Under the pieces are notes generated by a model. That model had not been told where the DNA came from and did not search any database. It saw only the letters and a program-made list of their open reading frames with translations. A stretch of DNA of 64,000 nt from Actinacidiphila alni (GTDB lineage: Bacteria; Actinomycetota; Actinomycetes; Streptomycetales; Streptomycetaceae): positions 124,001 to 188,000 of the forward strand of contig NZ_FONG01000014.1 of the NCBI RefSeq assembly GCF_900112845.1, written 5' to 3'. Position numbers and translations under genes: made by a program. Positions 15,237-23,050 of the stretch are shown here, in pieces; the stretch's first letter is position 1, and the number at the start of each line of letters is the position of its first letter.

Positions 15237-16421
15237 GTGCTTCTCACGGTGTCCTGGCTGCTGCGCTGGGGGGCGTACGTCCTGGCCGGCTGCGAGACCT
15301 TCACGCGGATCTCGCTGGGCCCCGCGGCCCGTACGGTCACGATCGTCGCGTACGTGCTCAGCGGCGCGCTGATGGCGCTCTGGTCGGCGGCCGAGCTGCG
15401 GGCCGCGCGGCCCGGCGCCGCCCCGTGGCGGAACCCGCTGCTGATGCCCGTCCTGCTCGGCACGATCGCCGTCGCCTCCGGCGCCGCCGCCACCCTGCCG
15501 GACGCGGGCACGATGATCGCGATGACCGTGATCGCGGTGCTGAGCGCGGCGAGCGACCACCCGCTGCCGACCGCCTGGTCGGTGACCGGCGCGGGCGTCC
15601 TCGCGATCGAGACCGCCCAGCTGATCACCGGCGCCTCCACCGGTATCGCCCTCGGCTACCCGGTGACACTGGTGGTCGGCATGCTGGTGGGCCGCAACCG
15701 CCGCTCGGACCGCGTACGGGCCGAGCAGGCGGCCGTCCTGCTGGCCAGGTCGGAGGAGCTGCGCGCGCAGGCGGACGAGTTGCGCGAGCAGCAGCGCCAG
15801 GTGGCGGTGCTCGACGAGCGCACACGGATCGCCCGCGAGATCCACGACGTGCTGGCGCACTCACTCGGCGCGCTCGGCATCCAGATCCAGGCGGCCCGCG
15901 CGTTGCTGACCGACGACGGCGACGTGGAGCGGGCGGTCGGCGTGCTGGGCGTCGCCCAGCGGATAGCCTCGGACGGCCTGACCGAGACCCGGCGCGCGGT
16001 GCACGCGCTGCGCACCGACACCCCGCCGCTGGACGAGGAGCTGGCCCGGATGACCGCCGCCCACCGGCAGCGGCACGGCACCCAGGCGCGGCTGACCGTG
16101 CGCGGCACGCCCGTACCGCTGCCCGCCGACCAGACGCTGGCCCTGGTGCGCACCGCCCAGGAGTCGCTGACCAACGCCGCCAAGCACGCCAAGGACCGCC
16201 CGGTGACCCTCACCCTCCGCTACGGGGACGACGACGTGACGCTGACGATCCGCAATCCGCTGCCGCCCGCGGACGAGGACGCCGCCCCGGGCTTCTCGAC
16301 CGTCGACGGCGGCTACGGCCTGACGGGCATGCGCGAACGCCTGCTGCTGCTCGGCGGCGCCCTGACGGCGGGCCCGGCCGGGGACGGCGAGTGGCGCGTC
16401 GCCGCCCGGGTGCCGCGGTGA
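15237..16421 (+). CDS. NarL-family sensor histidine kinase
   Basis: The 394-residue kinase has an N-terminal membrane sensor with several helices (about 1-155), a short coiled-coil linker (about 160-195), a HisKA_3 dimer domain with phospho-acceptor His203 in REIHDVLAHSLGALGIQ and a HATPase_c domain (N-box ESLTNAAKHA, Asn313; G-box GGYGLTGMRER). There is no extracellular domain, so it probably senses membrane or intramembrane signals. It overlaps its response regulator by 4 bases (GTGA). Confidence 0.93.
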   Translation: MLLTVSWLLRWGAYVLAGCETFTRISLGPAARTVTIVAYVLSGALMALWSAAELRAARPGAAPWRNPLLMPVLLGTIAVASGAAATLPDAGTMIAMTVIAVLSAASDHPLPTAWSVTGAGVLAIETAQLITGASTGIALGYPVTLVVGMLVGRNRRSDRVRAEQAAVLLARSEELRAQADELREQQRQVAVLDERTRIAREIHDVLAHSLGALGIQIQAARALLTDDGDVERAVGVLGVAQRIASDGLTETRRAVHALRTDTPPLDEELARMTAAHRQRHGTQARLTVRGTPVPLPADQTLALVRTAQESLTNAAKHAKDRPVTLTLRYGDDDVTLTIRNPLPPADEDAAPGFSTVDGGYGLTGMRERLLLLGGALTAGPAGDGEWRVAARVPR

Positions 16422-17107
16422 GCGCGACGGGAAGGGACGCGGAGCGGCCGCCGCTGCGGGTGGTCGTCGCGGACGACCAGGCCAGCGTCCGCGAGGGCCT
16501 GGTGCTGATGCTGGACCTGCTGCCCGACCTGGACGTGGTGGGCAGCGCGGCCAACGGCGAGGAGGCGCTCGAACAGGTCGCCAGGCACCGCCCGGACGCG
16601 ATCCTGCTCGACCTGCACATGCCGGTGATGGACGGCACCGAGGCGGCCCGGCGGCTGACCGCCGAGCACCCGGACGTGGCGATCGTGGTCCTGACGACGT
16701 ACGCGGACGACCGTTCCGTGCTGGACACGCTGCGGGCCGGTGCCCGCAGCTATCTGACGAAGGACGCGGACCGGCTGCACATCGCGCAGACCCTGCACAG
16801 CGCGGTCGCCGGGCTCTCCGTCCTGCACCCGCAGGTACGGGCGACGCTGCTGGCCGCCGCGGCGGACCCGCCGCCGGCCGCCGCCTCCGAGGGGAACGAG
16901 GCGGCCGAACCGCCGGACGGCCTGACCCGCCGCGAGGCGGAGATCCTGGGCCTGGTCGCCCGCGGCCTGACCAATTCCGAGATCGCGGCGGCCCTCTTCC
17001 TCAGCCGGAACACCGTCAAGACGCACATCAACAGGGTGTTCGCGAAGACCGGTTCGCGCGACCGGATCGCGGCGGCGCGCTACGCCCGCGAGCACGGCCT
17101 GGGCTGA
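16418..17107 (+). CDS. NarL/LuxR-family response regulator
   Basis: The 229-residue protein has a receiver domain with acidic pair Asp19/Asp20, phospho-acceptor Asp65 in LLDLHMP and Lys115. A linker rich in Ala and Pro follows, then a C-terminal LuxR helix-turn-helix (about 165-212, LTRREAEILGLVARGLTNSE). It starts at a GTG within the kinase stop (GTGA), so kinase and regulator are made together. Target genes are unknown; the preceding membrane protein gene is the nearest candidate. Confidence 0.93.
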   Translation: MSATGRDAERPPLRVVVADDQASVREGLVLMLDLLPDLDVVGSAANGEEALEQVARHRPDAILLDLHMPVMDGTEAARRLTAEHPDVAIVVLTTYADDRSVLDTLRAGARSYLTKDADRLHIAQTLHSAVAGLSVLHPQVRATLLAAAADPPPAAASEGNEAAEPPDGLTRREAEILGLVARGLTNSEIAAALFLSRNTVKTHINRVFAKTGSRDRIAAARYAREHGLG

Positions 17108-17132
17108 GGCGCGGACTCCACCGCGCAAGCCC

Positions 17133-17705
17133 TCAGCGGCGCCCGAGCGCCTCGACCGTCCGCACCAGCGGCACCAGCTCCGGGGTGCGCGCCGCCTCGT
17201 CGAGGGCCTCGCGCAGCGCCCGGTCGTTGGTGGGGCGGGCGGCGGTGAGCAGGGTCAGACCGGCCTCGGTGACGTCGGTGTAGATGCCGCGGCGGTCGGT
17301 GTCGCAGAGGTAGCGGACCAGCAGGCCGCGGTCCTCCAGTCGGCTGACCAGCCGGGTCGTGGCGCTCTGGCTGAGCACGACCGCGTCGGCGACCTTCTTC
17401 ATCTGGAGGTGGCCGCCGGGCCCGTCGTGCTGCCTGCTCAGCACGTCGAGCAGCGAGAACTCCCGCACGCTCAGCCCGTGCCCGTCCTGGAGGGCGCGCT
17501 CGATGTGCGCCTCGATCCGGCCGTGCAGCAGGGACAGCGCGCACCAGCCCTGGGCCAGCTCCGCGACCGCGGGCATCGCCGTGTCCGATGTCGTATCCGG
17601 TGCCGTGCCCGCATCCGTGCCCGGTGCCGTGTCCGATGTCGTATCCGGTGCCGTGCCCGCATCCGTATCCGGTGCCGTATCCGCCGTCGCCACCGTCTCC
17701 GTCAT
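17133..17705 (-). CDS. MarR family regulator with duplicated N-terminal repeat
   Basis: From the ATG giving MTETVATAD, the protein has 190 residues. Residues 9-42 are a Thr/Asp/Ala/Pro/Gly-rich tail made of two copies of DTAP(D/G)TDAGTAPDTTS. The MarR winged helix follows, with MKKVADAVVLSQSATTRLVS as the recognition region and DTDRRGIYTDVTEAG as the wing. The gene is divergent from an MFS exporter and separated from it by an AT-rich spacer with a CACAATA/TATTGTG inverted repeat. The usual role would be repression of the exporter, relieved by its substrate. Confidence 0.9.
   Translation of the reverse strand: MTETVATADTAPDTDAGTAPDTTSDTAPGTDAGTAPDTTSDTAMPAVAELAQGWCALSLLHGRIEAHIERALQDGHGLSVREFSLLDVLSRQHDGPGGHLQMKKVADAVVLSQSATTRLVSRLEDRGLLVRYLCDTDRRGIYTDVTEAGLTLLTAARPTNDRALREALDEAARTPELVPLVRTVEALGRR
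17581..17676. repeat. Two 48-bp tandem repeats inside the MarR gene
   Basis: Two adjacent 48-bp units differ at only 2 positions and encode the repeated 16-residue acidic/Thr segment at the MarR N-terminus. The unit length is a multiple of three, so copy changes keep the frame. Confidence 0.85.
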
Positions 17706-17765
17706 CCCGGGCCTCCTCCCGCACGGCCTGCACGCCGCGTCGCGCCTCCCAGGATAGCCCGCTCG

Positions 17766-17811
17766 CACAATATACGGCGTTTGCATTTAACCCGCGCCTG
17801 CAATTATTGTG
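17766..17811. promoter_or_regulatory. Divergent MarR/MFS control region with inverted repeat
   Basis: CACAATA (17766-17772) and TATTGTG (17805-17811) form a spaced inverted repeat in an AT-rich pocket between the divergent starts. GTTTGCATTTAA and TGCAATTATTG lie inside. This is the likely operator and promoter region. Confidence 0.45.
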
Positions 17812-17867
17812 GCCGCTGGCTAAGTGATGTGACCGATCTGCCGTACGACCTCCGGAAGGTGCTTCCC

Positions 17868-19148
17868 ATGCCGCTCGCGCTGCTCGCCCTGGCCCTCGGG
17901 GCCTTCGGCATCGGCACGACCGAATTCGTGATCATCGGGCTGCTGCCCGACATCGCCGGGGACTTCGGGGTGTCCATCCCGACCGCCGGCTTCCTGGTCA
18001 CCGGCTACGCGCTCGGCGTCGTCGCCGGCGCCCCGCTGATGACCGTGCTCGGCACGAAGATCTCCCGCAAGCGGATGCTGATGCTGCTGATGGGCCTGTT
18101 CATCGCCGGGAACGTGCTCTCGGCGCTCGCGCCGACCTTCGCCCTGATGCTCGCGGGCCGGATCGTCGCCTCCCTCGCGCACGGCGCCTTCTTCGGCATC
18201 GGCTCGGTCGTCGCGGCCGGCCTGGTGGCCGCCGAGAAGAGGGCCGGGGCCATCGCGATGATGTTCACCGGCCTGACCGTCGCCAATGTGATCGGCGTGC
18301 CGCTGGGCACCTTCGTCGGCCAGTCCGCCGGCTGGCGGGTCACCTTCCTGATCGTGGCCGGCTTCGGTGTGCTGGGCCTGGCCGGGATCGCCCGGCTCGT
18401 CCCGGAGATCCCGCGCCCTGAAGGCGTACGCCTCAGCCACGAGCTGGCCGCCTTCCGCAACGCGCAGGTGCTGCTCGCCATGGCGATGACGGTGCTCGGC
18501 TTCGGCGGCGTCTTCGCCGCGATCACCTACCTCACGCCGATGATGACCAAGGTCACCGGATACGCCGACTCCTCCGTGACCTGGCTGCTGGTGCTGTTCG
18601 GTCTCGGCATGGTCGGCGGCAATCTGCTCGGCGGGCGGTACGCCGACCGGCGGCTGATGCCGCTGCTGTACGCCACGCTGGGCGGCCTCGCCGTCGTGCT
18701 CGCGCTGTTCACGGTGACCGCGCACGACAAGCCGGCCGCCGCCGTCACCGTCCTCCTGATCGGCGCCCTCGGCTTCGCCACGGTGCCGCCGCTGCAGAAG
18801 CGGGTGCTCGACCAGGCGTCGGGCGCGCCGACGCTCGCCTCGGCCGTCAACATCGGCGCCTTCAACCTCGGCAACGCGCTGGCCGCCTGGCTCGGCGGCC
18901 TGCTCATCTCCGGCGGCGCCGGATACACCGCGCCCAACTGGCTGGGCGCGGCGCTGGCCGCCTCCGCGCTGGCGCTGGCGCTGACCTCCTCGGCTTTGGA
19001 CCGGAGGACGGCGAGGGTCGCGCCGTCCACGACCGCGTCCATGTCCCCGACCGCGACGGCGTCTGCGTCTTCGTCTTCGTCTTCGTCCACCGAGGTCGCC
19101 AGGTCCGCGGCCCGGGACGTACGGGAGGCGGCCGGCTCCCCGCGGTAG
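17868..19148 (+). CDS. DHA1-type MFS exporter (AraJ/Cmx-like)
   Basis: The 426-residue transporter has 12 predicted helices. Helix 1 carries the GTTEFVIIGLLPDIA pattern typical of the AraJ / chloramphenicol-resistance (Cmx) branch of DHA1, and VLGTKISRKRMLML follows helix 2 as motif A. The C-terminal 45 residues are a cytoplasmic Ser/Thr/Ala-rich tail with a run of serines (SASSSSSSSTEV). A GGAAGG lies 9 bases before the ATG. It exports small molecules; the substrate cannot be read from sequence. The divergent MarR gene probably regulates it. Confidence 0.9.
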   Translation: MPLALLALALGAFGIGTTEFVIIGLLPDIAGDFGVSIPTAGFLVTGYALGVVAGAPLMTVLGTKISRKRMLMLLMGLFIAGNVLSALAPTFALMLAGRIVASLAHGAFFGIGSVVAAGLVAAEKRAGAIAMMFTGLTVANVIGVPLGTFVGQSAGWRVTFLIVAGFGVLGLAGIARLVPEIPRPEGVRLSHELAAFRNAQVLLAMAMTVLGFGGVFAAITYLTPMMTKVTGYADSSVTWLLVLFGLGMVGGNLLGGRYADRRLMPLLYATLGGLAVVLALFTVTAHDKPAAAVTVLLIGALGFATVPPLQKRVLDQASGAPTLASAVNIGAFNLGNALAAWLGGLLISGGAGYTAPNWLGAALAASALALALTSSALDRRTARVAPSTTASMSPTATASASSSSSSSTEVARSAARDVREAAGSPR

Positions 19149-19154
19149 CCGTTC

Positions 19155-19787
19155 CTACAGTCCCCGGTCCGGCGCGCTCATGTCCCCGGTGCGGACGTCG
19201 CCCCCGGCCAGCCCGTACTGCAGGTACACCGTGCCCTTGGGGCTCGCGGCGGGCGGCGCGAGGAGGGTGAGGTTGGACGGGACGGTGCCCTCGGCGAAGA
19301 CCTTCTTGCCGGCGCCGAGCACGATCGGGTGCAGCCACAGGTGGAGCCGGTCGAAGAGCCGCTCGCGCAGCAGGGTCTGCACCAGGTCGAGGCTGCCGAC
19401 GACCTTGACGCGCTCGTGCCGGTCGCGGATCTCGCGGATCGCCGCGGGCAGGTCGGGGCCCAGGTGTGTGGACCCGGCCCACGACAGGTCGGGCGTGCCG
19501 CGCGAGGCCACGTACTTGGGGATGCTGTTGAAGAGGTCGGCGAAGGCGCCGTCCTCGCCGCCCTTCTGGTGCGGCCAGTAGCCCGCGAAGATGTCGTACG
19601 TCCTGCGGCCGAGGAGCAGCGCGTCCGTGCCCGCGTACGCCTCGTCGACCTGGGCGCCGGCGGTCTCGTCCAGCAGCGGCGCCTGCCAGCCGCCGTGCGG
19701 GAAGCCCTCCGGATCCTCCTCGGGTCCGCCGGGCGCCTGCCCGACGAGGTCGAGGGTGGCGAACATCTCGATGTCGATGAGGCCCAT
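19155..19787 (-). CDS. RibD C-terminal / dihydrofolate reductase-like protein
   Basis: The 210-residue protein has the RibD_C/DHFR-like fold pattern: an opening MGLIDIEMFATLDLVGQ, TDALLLGRRTYDIFAGYWPH near the middle, a VKVVGSLDLVQTLL segment and a closing LHPIVLGAGKKVFAEG. Stand-alone actinobacterial members are NADPH-type reductases of unknown substrate, often beside TetR regulators, as here. It is divergent from the TetR gene at 19920 and convergent with the MFS gene with a 6-base gap. Confidence 0.88.
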   Translation of the reverse strand: MGLIDIEMFATLDLVGQAPGGPEEDPEGFPHGGWQAPLLDETAGAQVDEAYAGTDALLLGRRTYDIFAGYWPHQKGGEDGAFADLFNSIPKYVASRGTPDLSWAGSTHLGPDLPAAIREIRDRHERVKVVGSLDLVQTLLRERLFDRLHLWLHPIVLGAGKKVFAEGTVPSNLTLLAPPAASPKGTVYLQYGLAGGDVRTGDMSAPDRGL

Positions 19788-19904
19788 CGCGTACTCCCGG
19801 TGTGTGTCGCTTCTTCGTGTCCTGCTGTCGGTGGGTAGACCGGCGGGCCGCGGCGAACTCATCGCCGCGGCGGCACCCTGTCGCGACGGGCACCGGAACG
19901 GGCA

Positions 19905-19919
19905 GGTAACATCGTTACC
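19905..19919 (+). promoter_or_regulatory. TetR operator abutting the TetR start codon
   Basis: GGTAACATCGTTACC is a perfect inverted repeat (6-bp arms, 3-base centre) whose last base touches the GTG start. A TetR dimer bound here would block its own gene and probably the divergent RibD-like gene. No ribosome site fits in front, so the mRNA may be leaderless. Confidence 0.65.
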
Positions 19920-20621
19920 GTGGATGTGAGAACACGGATTCTGGAGGCGGCGGCAGGACTGCTCTCGCGGTCGGCCGACGCCGATGTGTCGACCCGCGCC
20001 GTCTGCGAGGCCGCGGGCGTCGGCGCCCCGATCCTGTACCGGCACTTCGGCGACAAGGAGGGCCTGCTCTCGGCCGTCGTCGACTTCGGCTTCGAGCGGT
20101 ATCTGGCCGCCAAGCGCGTGCCGCGGCCGTCCTCCGACCCGGTGGCCGATCTCCGCGAGGGCTGGGACAACCACGTCCGCTTCGCGGTCGAGAATCCGAA
20201 CTACTACCGGCTGATGTACTCCCCCGGCCTGTCGGTGCCGCCCGCGGCGGCCGCCGAGGCGCAGCGCCTGCTGCACGAGGTGATCGAGCGGATCGCGGCG
20301 GCGGGCCGGCTCCGGGTGGCGCCGGAGACGGCGACGCGGATGGTGATGTCGGCGAACGCGGGCGTCGCCCTCTCGCTGATCTCCCGCCCCGCCCTCTACC
20401 CGGACCCGGACTTCTCCCCCCGCGTCCGGGACGCCCTCGTCGCCTCGATCACGACCCCCGAGGCCACCGGCACCGCCCGCCCCGCCGACGCCACGCTCCC
20501 GACCGCCGCCGCCACCCTCGCCGCCCGCCTCCGCACCACCCCCCCGACCTCCCTCACCCCACCGGAAACCGCCCTGCTCCAGCAGTGGTTGGCCATCCTG
20601 GCGGACACGCCGGCCGACTAA
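19920..20621 (+). CDS. TetR family regulator
   Basis: The N-terminal TetR helix-turn-helix covers residues 5-50 (RTILEAAAGLL-type helix, then VCEAAGVGAPILYRHFGDKE). The ligand domain follows and ends in a Pro/Thr-rich stretch (about 178-210) before a final helix, giving 233 residues, longer than most TetR proteins. The GTG start sits directly after the 15-bp palindrome. Its likely target is the divergent RibD-like reductase. The effector is unknown. Confidence 0.92.
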   Translation: MDVRTRILEAAAGLLSRSADADVSTRAVCEAAGVGAPILYRHFGDKEGLLSAVVDFGFERYLAAKRVPRPSSDPVADLREGWDNHVRFAVENPNYYRLMYSPGLSVPPAAAAEAQRLLHEVIERIAAAGRLRVAPETATRMVMSANAGVALSLISRPALYPDPDFSPRVRDALVASITTPEATGTARPADATLPTAAATLAARLRTTPPTSLTPPETALLQQWLAILADTPAD

Positions 20622-20649
20622 GGGCGTCCGCGCGGCGGTCCGGGTGGGA

Positions 20650-21573
20650 TCAGAGGGCGGCCTCTTCTGTCAGGAGGTCGGTGAGGCCGACGCGGCGGAA
20701 GAAGTCGACGCGGATGCGGTCGGCGACGGCGGAGACGACCTCGCTGCCGTCCCGGCTGGGGTCGATGTGGGTGCGGAACGGGCGCCGCCCGGCGGGGAGT
20801 TCGACGACGCGGGCGATCTCGGCCGCCACGTCGGCGACATCGGCGTCCGGCGGCAGGAGGTCGGCCAGGCGGGTGTTCACCTCGGCCATCAGCGTCTTGT
20901 AGTGCGCGTCGTACGCGGCGGCGCGGTCGGTGTCGGCCGGGGCGCCGGCGTGCGCGAAGTGGTTGGTGCCCGAGGTGAAGGCGCCGGGCACCACGATCGA
21001 GGTGTCGACGCCGAAGCGGATCACCTCGGCGGCGTAGCTCACCGCGAGCGCGTCCATGGCTGCCTTCGCCGCGAAGTACGGGGCCAGGAAGGGCGGGCAG
21101 CCGCCGCGGGTGCTGGAGGAGCCGACCCAGACCAGCAGCCCTTCGCCCCGCTCGCGCAGGTGCGGCAGCGCGGCGCGGTTGACCCGCTGGGTGCCGAGCA
21201 CATTGGTGTCGTAGACGGCGGCGAGCTGTTCCGGGGTGAACGCCTCGGCGCGGCCGAGCACCATGTGCCCGGCGTTGTGCACGACGACATCGATCCGGCC
21301 CTGTTCCGCGACGATCCGGGCGACCGCCGCGTCGGCGGACTCCTGCTCCGACACGTCCAGTTCCACGGCGTGCAGCCGTACGCCGTGCTCGTCGGCGTAC
21401 GCGGCCAGGCCGGCGGCCGCGGGCGCGTTGCGGCCCGCGGTCTGCCGCATGCCGGCGTAGACGGTGTGCCCGGCCCGTGCGAGGGTGCGGACGGTGAGCG
21501 CGCCGAAACCGCTGGACGCGCCGGTGACCAGGATGTTCTTGGGTGCGGTGGATACGGGCGTGGATATCGGCAT
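20650..21573 (-). CDS. Short-chain dehydrogenase/reductase
   Basis: This is a 307-residue classical SDR. It has the cofactor loop TGASSGFG (17-24), NAG at 100-102 and a catalytic set of Ser152/153, Tyr166 and Lys170 (PYFAAKAAMD). The extended C-terminal region is typical of SDRs acting on larger substrates. It probably oxidises or reduces a carbonyl with NAD(P). A second, unrelated-subfamily SDR gene lies just upstream on the same strand with a 45-base gap, so the two may be co-expressed. Confidence 0.92.
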   Translation of the reverse strand: MPISTPVSTAPKNILVTGASSGFGALTVRTLARAGHTVYAGMRQTAGRNAPAAAGLAAYADEHGVRLHAVELDVSEQESADAAVARIVAEQGRIDVVVHNAGHMVLGRAEAFTPEQLAAVYDTNVLGTQRVNRAALPHLRERGEGLLVWVGSSSTRGGCPPFLAPYFAAKAAMDALAVSYAAEVIRFGVDTSIVVPGAFTSGTNHFAHAGAPADTDRAAAYDAHYKTLMAEVNTRLADLLPPDADVADVAAEIARVVELPAGRRPFRTHIDPSRDGSEVVSAVADRIRVDFFRRVGLTDLLTEEAAL

Positions 21574-21618
21574 GGCGAACGGCTCCTTGGCGAGAGGGGG
21601 TTGGGGCGGCCGGCGGCC

Positions 21619-22383
21619 TCAGATGATGCCGCCGTTGGCGCGGACGACCTGGCCGTTGACCCAGTGGCCGGCCGGGGACACGAGGAAGGCGACGACGCCC
21701 GCGATGTCGTCGGGCGTGCCGAGCCGCTCCAGCGGCGGCTGCGCGGCCAGCCGCGCGACGGTCTCCTCGTCCTTGCCGTCCAGGAAGAGATCCGTGGCCG
21801 TCGGCCCGGGCGCGACCGCGTTGACGTTGATGTTCCGGCCGCGCAGCTCGCGCGCCACGATCAGCGTCATCGCCTCGACGGCACCCTTGCTCGCGGCGTA
21901 GGCGGCGTATCCGGGGAAGGCGAGGCCGACGACGGAGCTGGAGAAGGTCAGCACCGAGCCGCCGTCCCGCAGCCGCCGGGCGGCCTGCTGGAGCACCACG
22001 AAGGTGCCGCGCACGTTCGTGCGCTGCTGCCGGTCGAAGAGGTCGAGGTCGTAGTCGGCGACCGGCGCCAGGTCCATCCGGCCGGCGGCGTGCACGACGA
22101 CGTCGACACCGCCGTACGCCGCCTCCGCCGCGTCGAAGACGGCCGCCACGGCCTCCTCGTCGGCGACGTCGGCCTGCGCGGCCAGCGCCCGGCCGCCCTT
22201 CGCCTCGATCGCCGCGACGGTCTCCTCGGCCGCCGCGCGCCCGCCCGCGTAGCCGACGACGACCGCGTAGCCGTCGTCCGCCAGCCGCTCGGCGGTGGCG
22301 CGCCCGATGCCGCGCGACGCCCCGGTGACGACGGCGACCTTGCCGCCCGTGCTGCTTTCCGTGCTCATGGTGACCTCACTCAT
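21619..22383 (-). CDS. Short-chain dehydrogenase/reductase (FabG-like)
   Basis: The 254-residue SDR has TGASRGIG (20-27), HAAG at 98-101 in place of the usual NNAG, catalytic Ser149/150, Tyr162 and Lys166, and the C-terminal NVNAVAPGPTATDLF loop. It ends with the standard VNGQVVRANGGII. The true start is ambiguous because the ribosome site and start are duplicated: ATG at 22383 (chosen) and ATG at 22368 each have a GAGG 6-8 bases before them. The 22447-22547 gap upstream is AT-richer and probably holds the promoter. Confidence 0.92.
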   Translation of the reverse strand: MSEVTMSTESSTGGKVAVVTGASRGIGRATAERLADDGYAVVVGYAGGRAAAEETVAAIEAKGGRALAAQADVADEEAVAAVFDAAEAAYGGVDVVVHAAGRMDLAPVADYDLDLFDRQQRTNVRGTFVVLQQAARRLRDGGSVLTFSSSVVGLAFPGYAAYAASKGAVEAMTLIVARELRGRNINVNAVAPGPTATDLFLDGKDEETVARLAAQPPLERLGTPDDIAGVVAFLVSPAGHWVNGQVVRANGGII

Positions 22384-22547
22384 GGTGACCCTCCGACGTG
22401 GCCGGCGGGAGCGGCGCTCCCGCCGTCGTGTTATCCAAGCTAACACATATTCGTAACGACGTTATTCCGCGCGCCGCGAAGACCGCCGCACGGGCCCCGT
22501 GCGCAAGTAGTGACGCAGCGTCAACATCCGTGCCAGAGTGGTGGGTT

Positions 22548-23045
22548 ATGACTGACGGGAACGGGGAGCCCAGCCGGCGGATTCGGATCCGGGTGTCCGG
22601 GGACGACACGCGCAATGTCGTGGCACTGCACCGGTGGCTGAGCCTGGAGGAGTGGTTCACCCGGGCCGAGGCGGAGCGGCGGCTGACGGTCGCGTACCGG
22701 GAGTACGACGCCGAGGGCCGCGATCCGGCGGAGGAACGCGACGGGCCGCCGATGAGCGGCGGCCTCGTGGAGCTGGTGCTGGTCATCGCCGGCGCCGCGG
22801 CCTCCCCGGTCTTCGAGGACCTCTACCGCCAGGTCAAGGTCGCCGTCCGCGCCTGGCGGGACAACACCAGCAGCGACGAGCACCCGGTCGAGGCCGCGGC
22901 CACCGCGGACGACGTGCCCGTGGCGGCCGGGGACACCGGGGCGGGTGCCGGGACCGGCGCGGGTGCCGGGACCGCCGGGACCGCGGCAGGCGTCGTCGGC
23001 GGCGCCGCCGCACCGGAGGACGACGAGGGCGGAAGGAACCCCTAG
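22548..23045 (+). CDS. EACC1-like effector-associated protein
   Basis: The 165-residue protein opens with a basic beta strand RRIRIRVSG, then LHRWLSLEEWF, an acidic middle and MSGGLVELVLVIAGAAASPV, a hydrophobic helix near residues 68-90. It ends in a low-complexity Gly/Ala/Thr linker (125-150) and acidic tail. The ALxRWL plus MSGGLxELV pattern matches what I know as effector-associated constant component 1 (EACC1), a small protein found beside caspase-like and other effectors in actinobacterial conflict systems. This is a family call by eye. The next gene is a caspase-like protease only 5 bases away, which strongly supports it. Confidence 0.7.
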   Translation: MTDGNGEPSRRIRIRVSGDDTRNVVALHRWLSLEEWFTRAEAERRLTVAYREYDAEGRDPAEERDGPPMSGGLVELVLVIAGAAASPVFEDLYRQVKVAVRAWRDNTSSDEHPVEAAATADDVPVAAGDTGAGAGTGAGAGTAGTAAGVVGGAAAPEDDEGGRNP

Positions 23046-23050
23046 CCATC

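Noticed and set aside
17581..17676. CRISPR-like repeats
   Set aside because: There are only two 48-bp units with no spacers; they are in-frame coding repeats of the MarR gene.
17868..19148. Specific call of chloramphenicol resistance
   Set aside because: The transporter belongs to the AraJ/Cmx-like branch, but substrate cannot be read from sequence.
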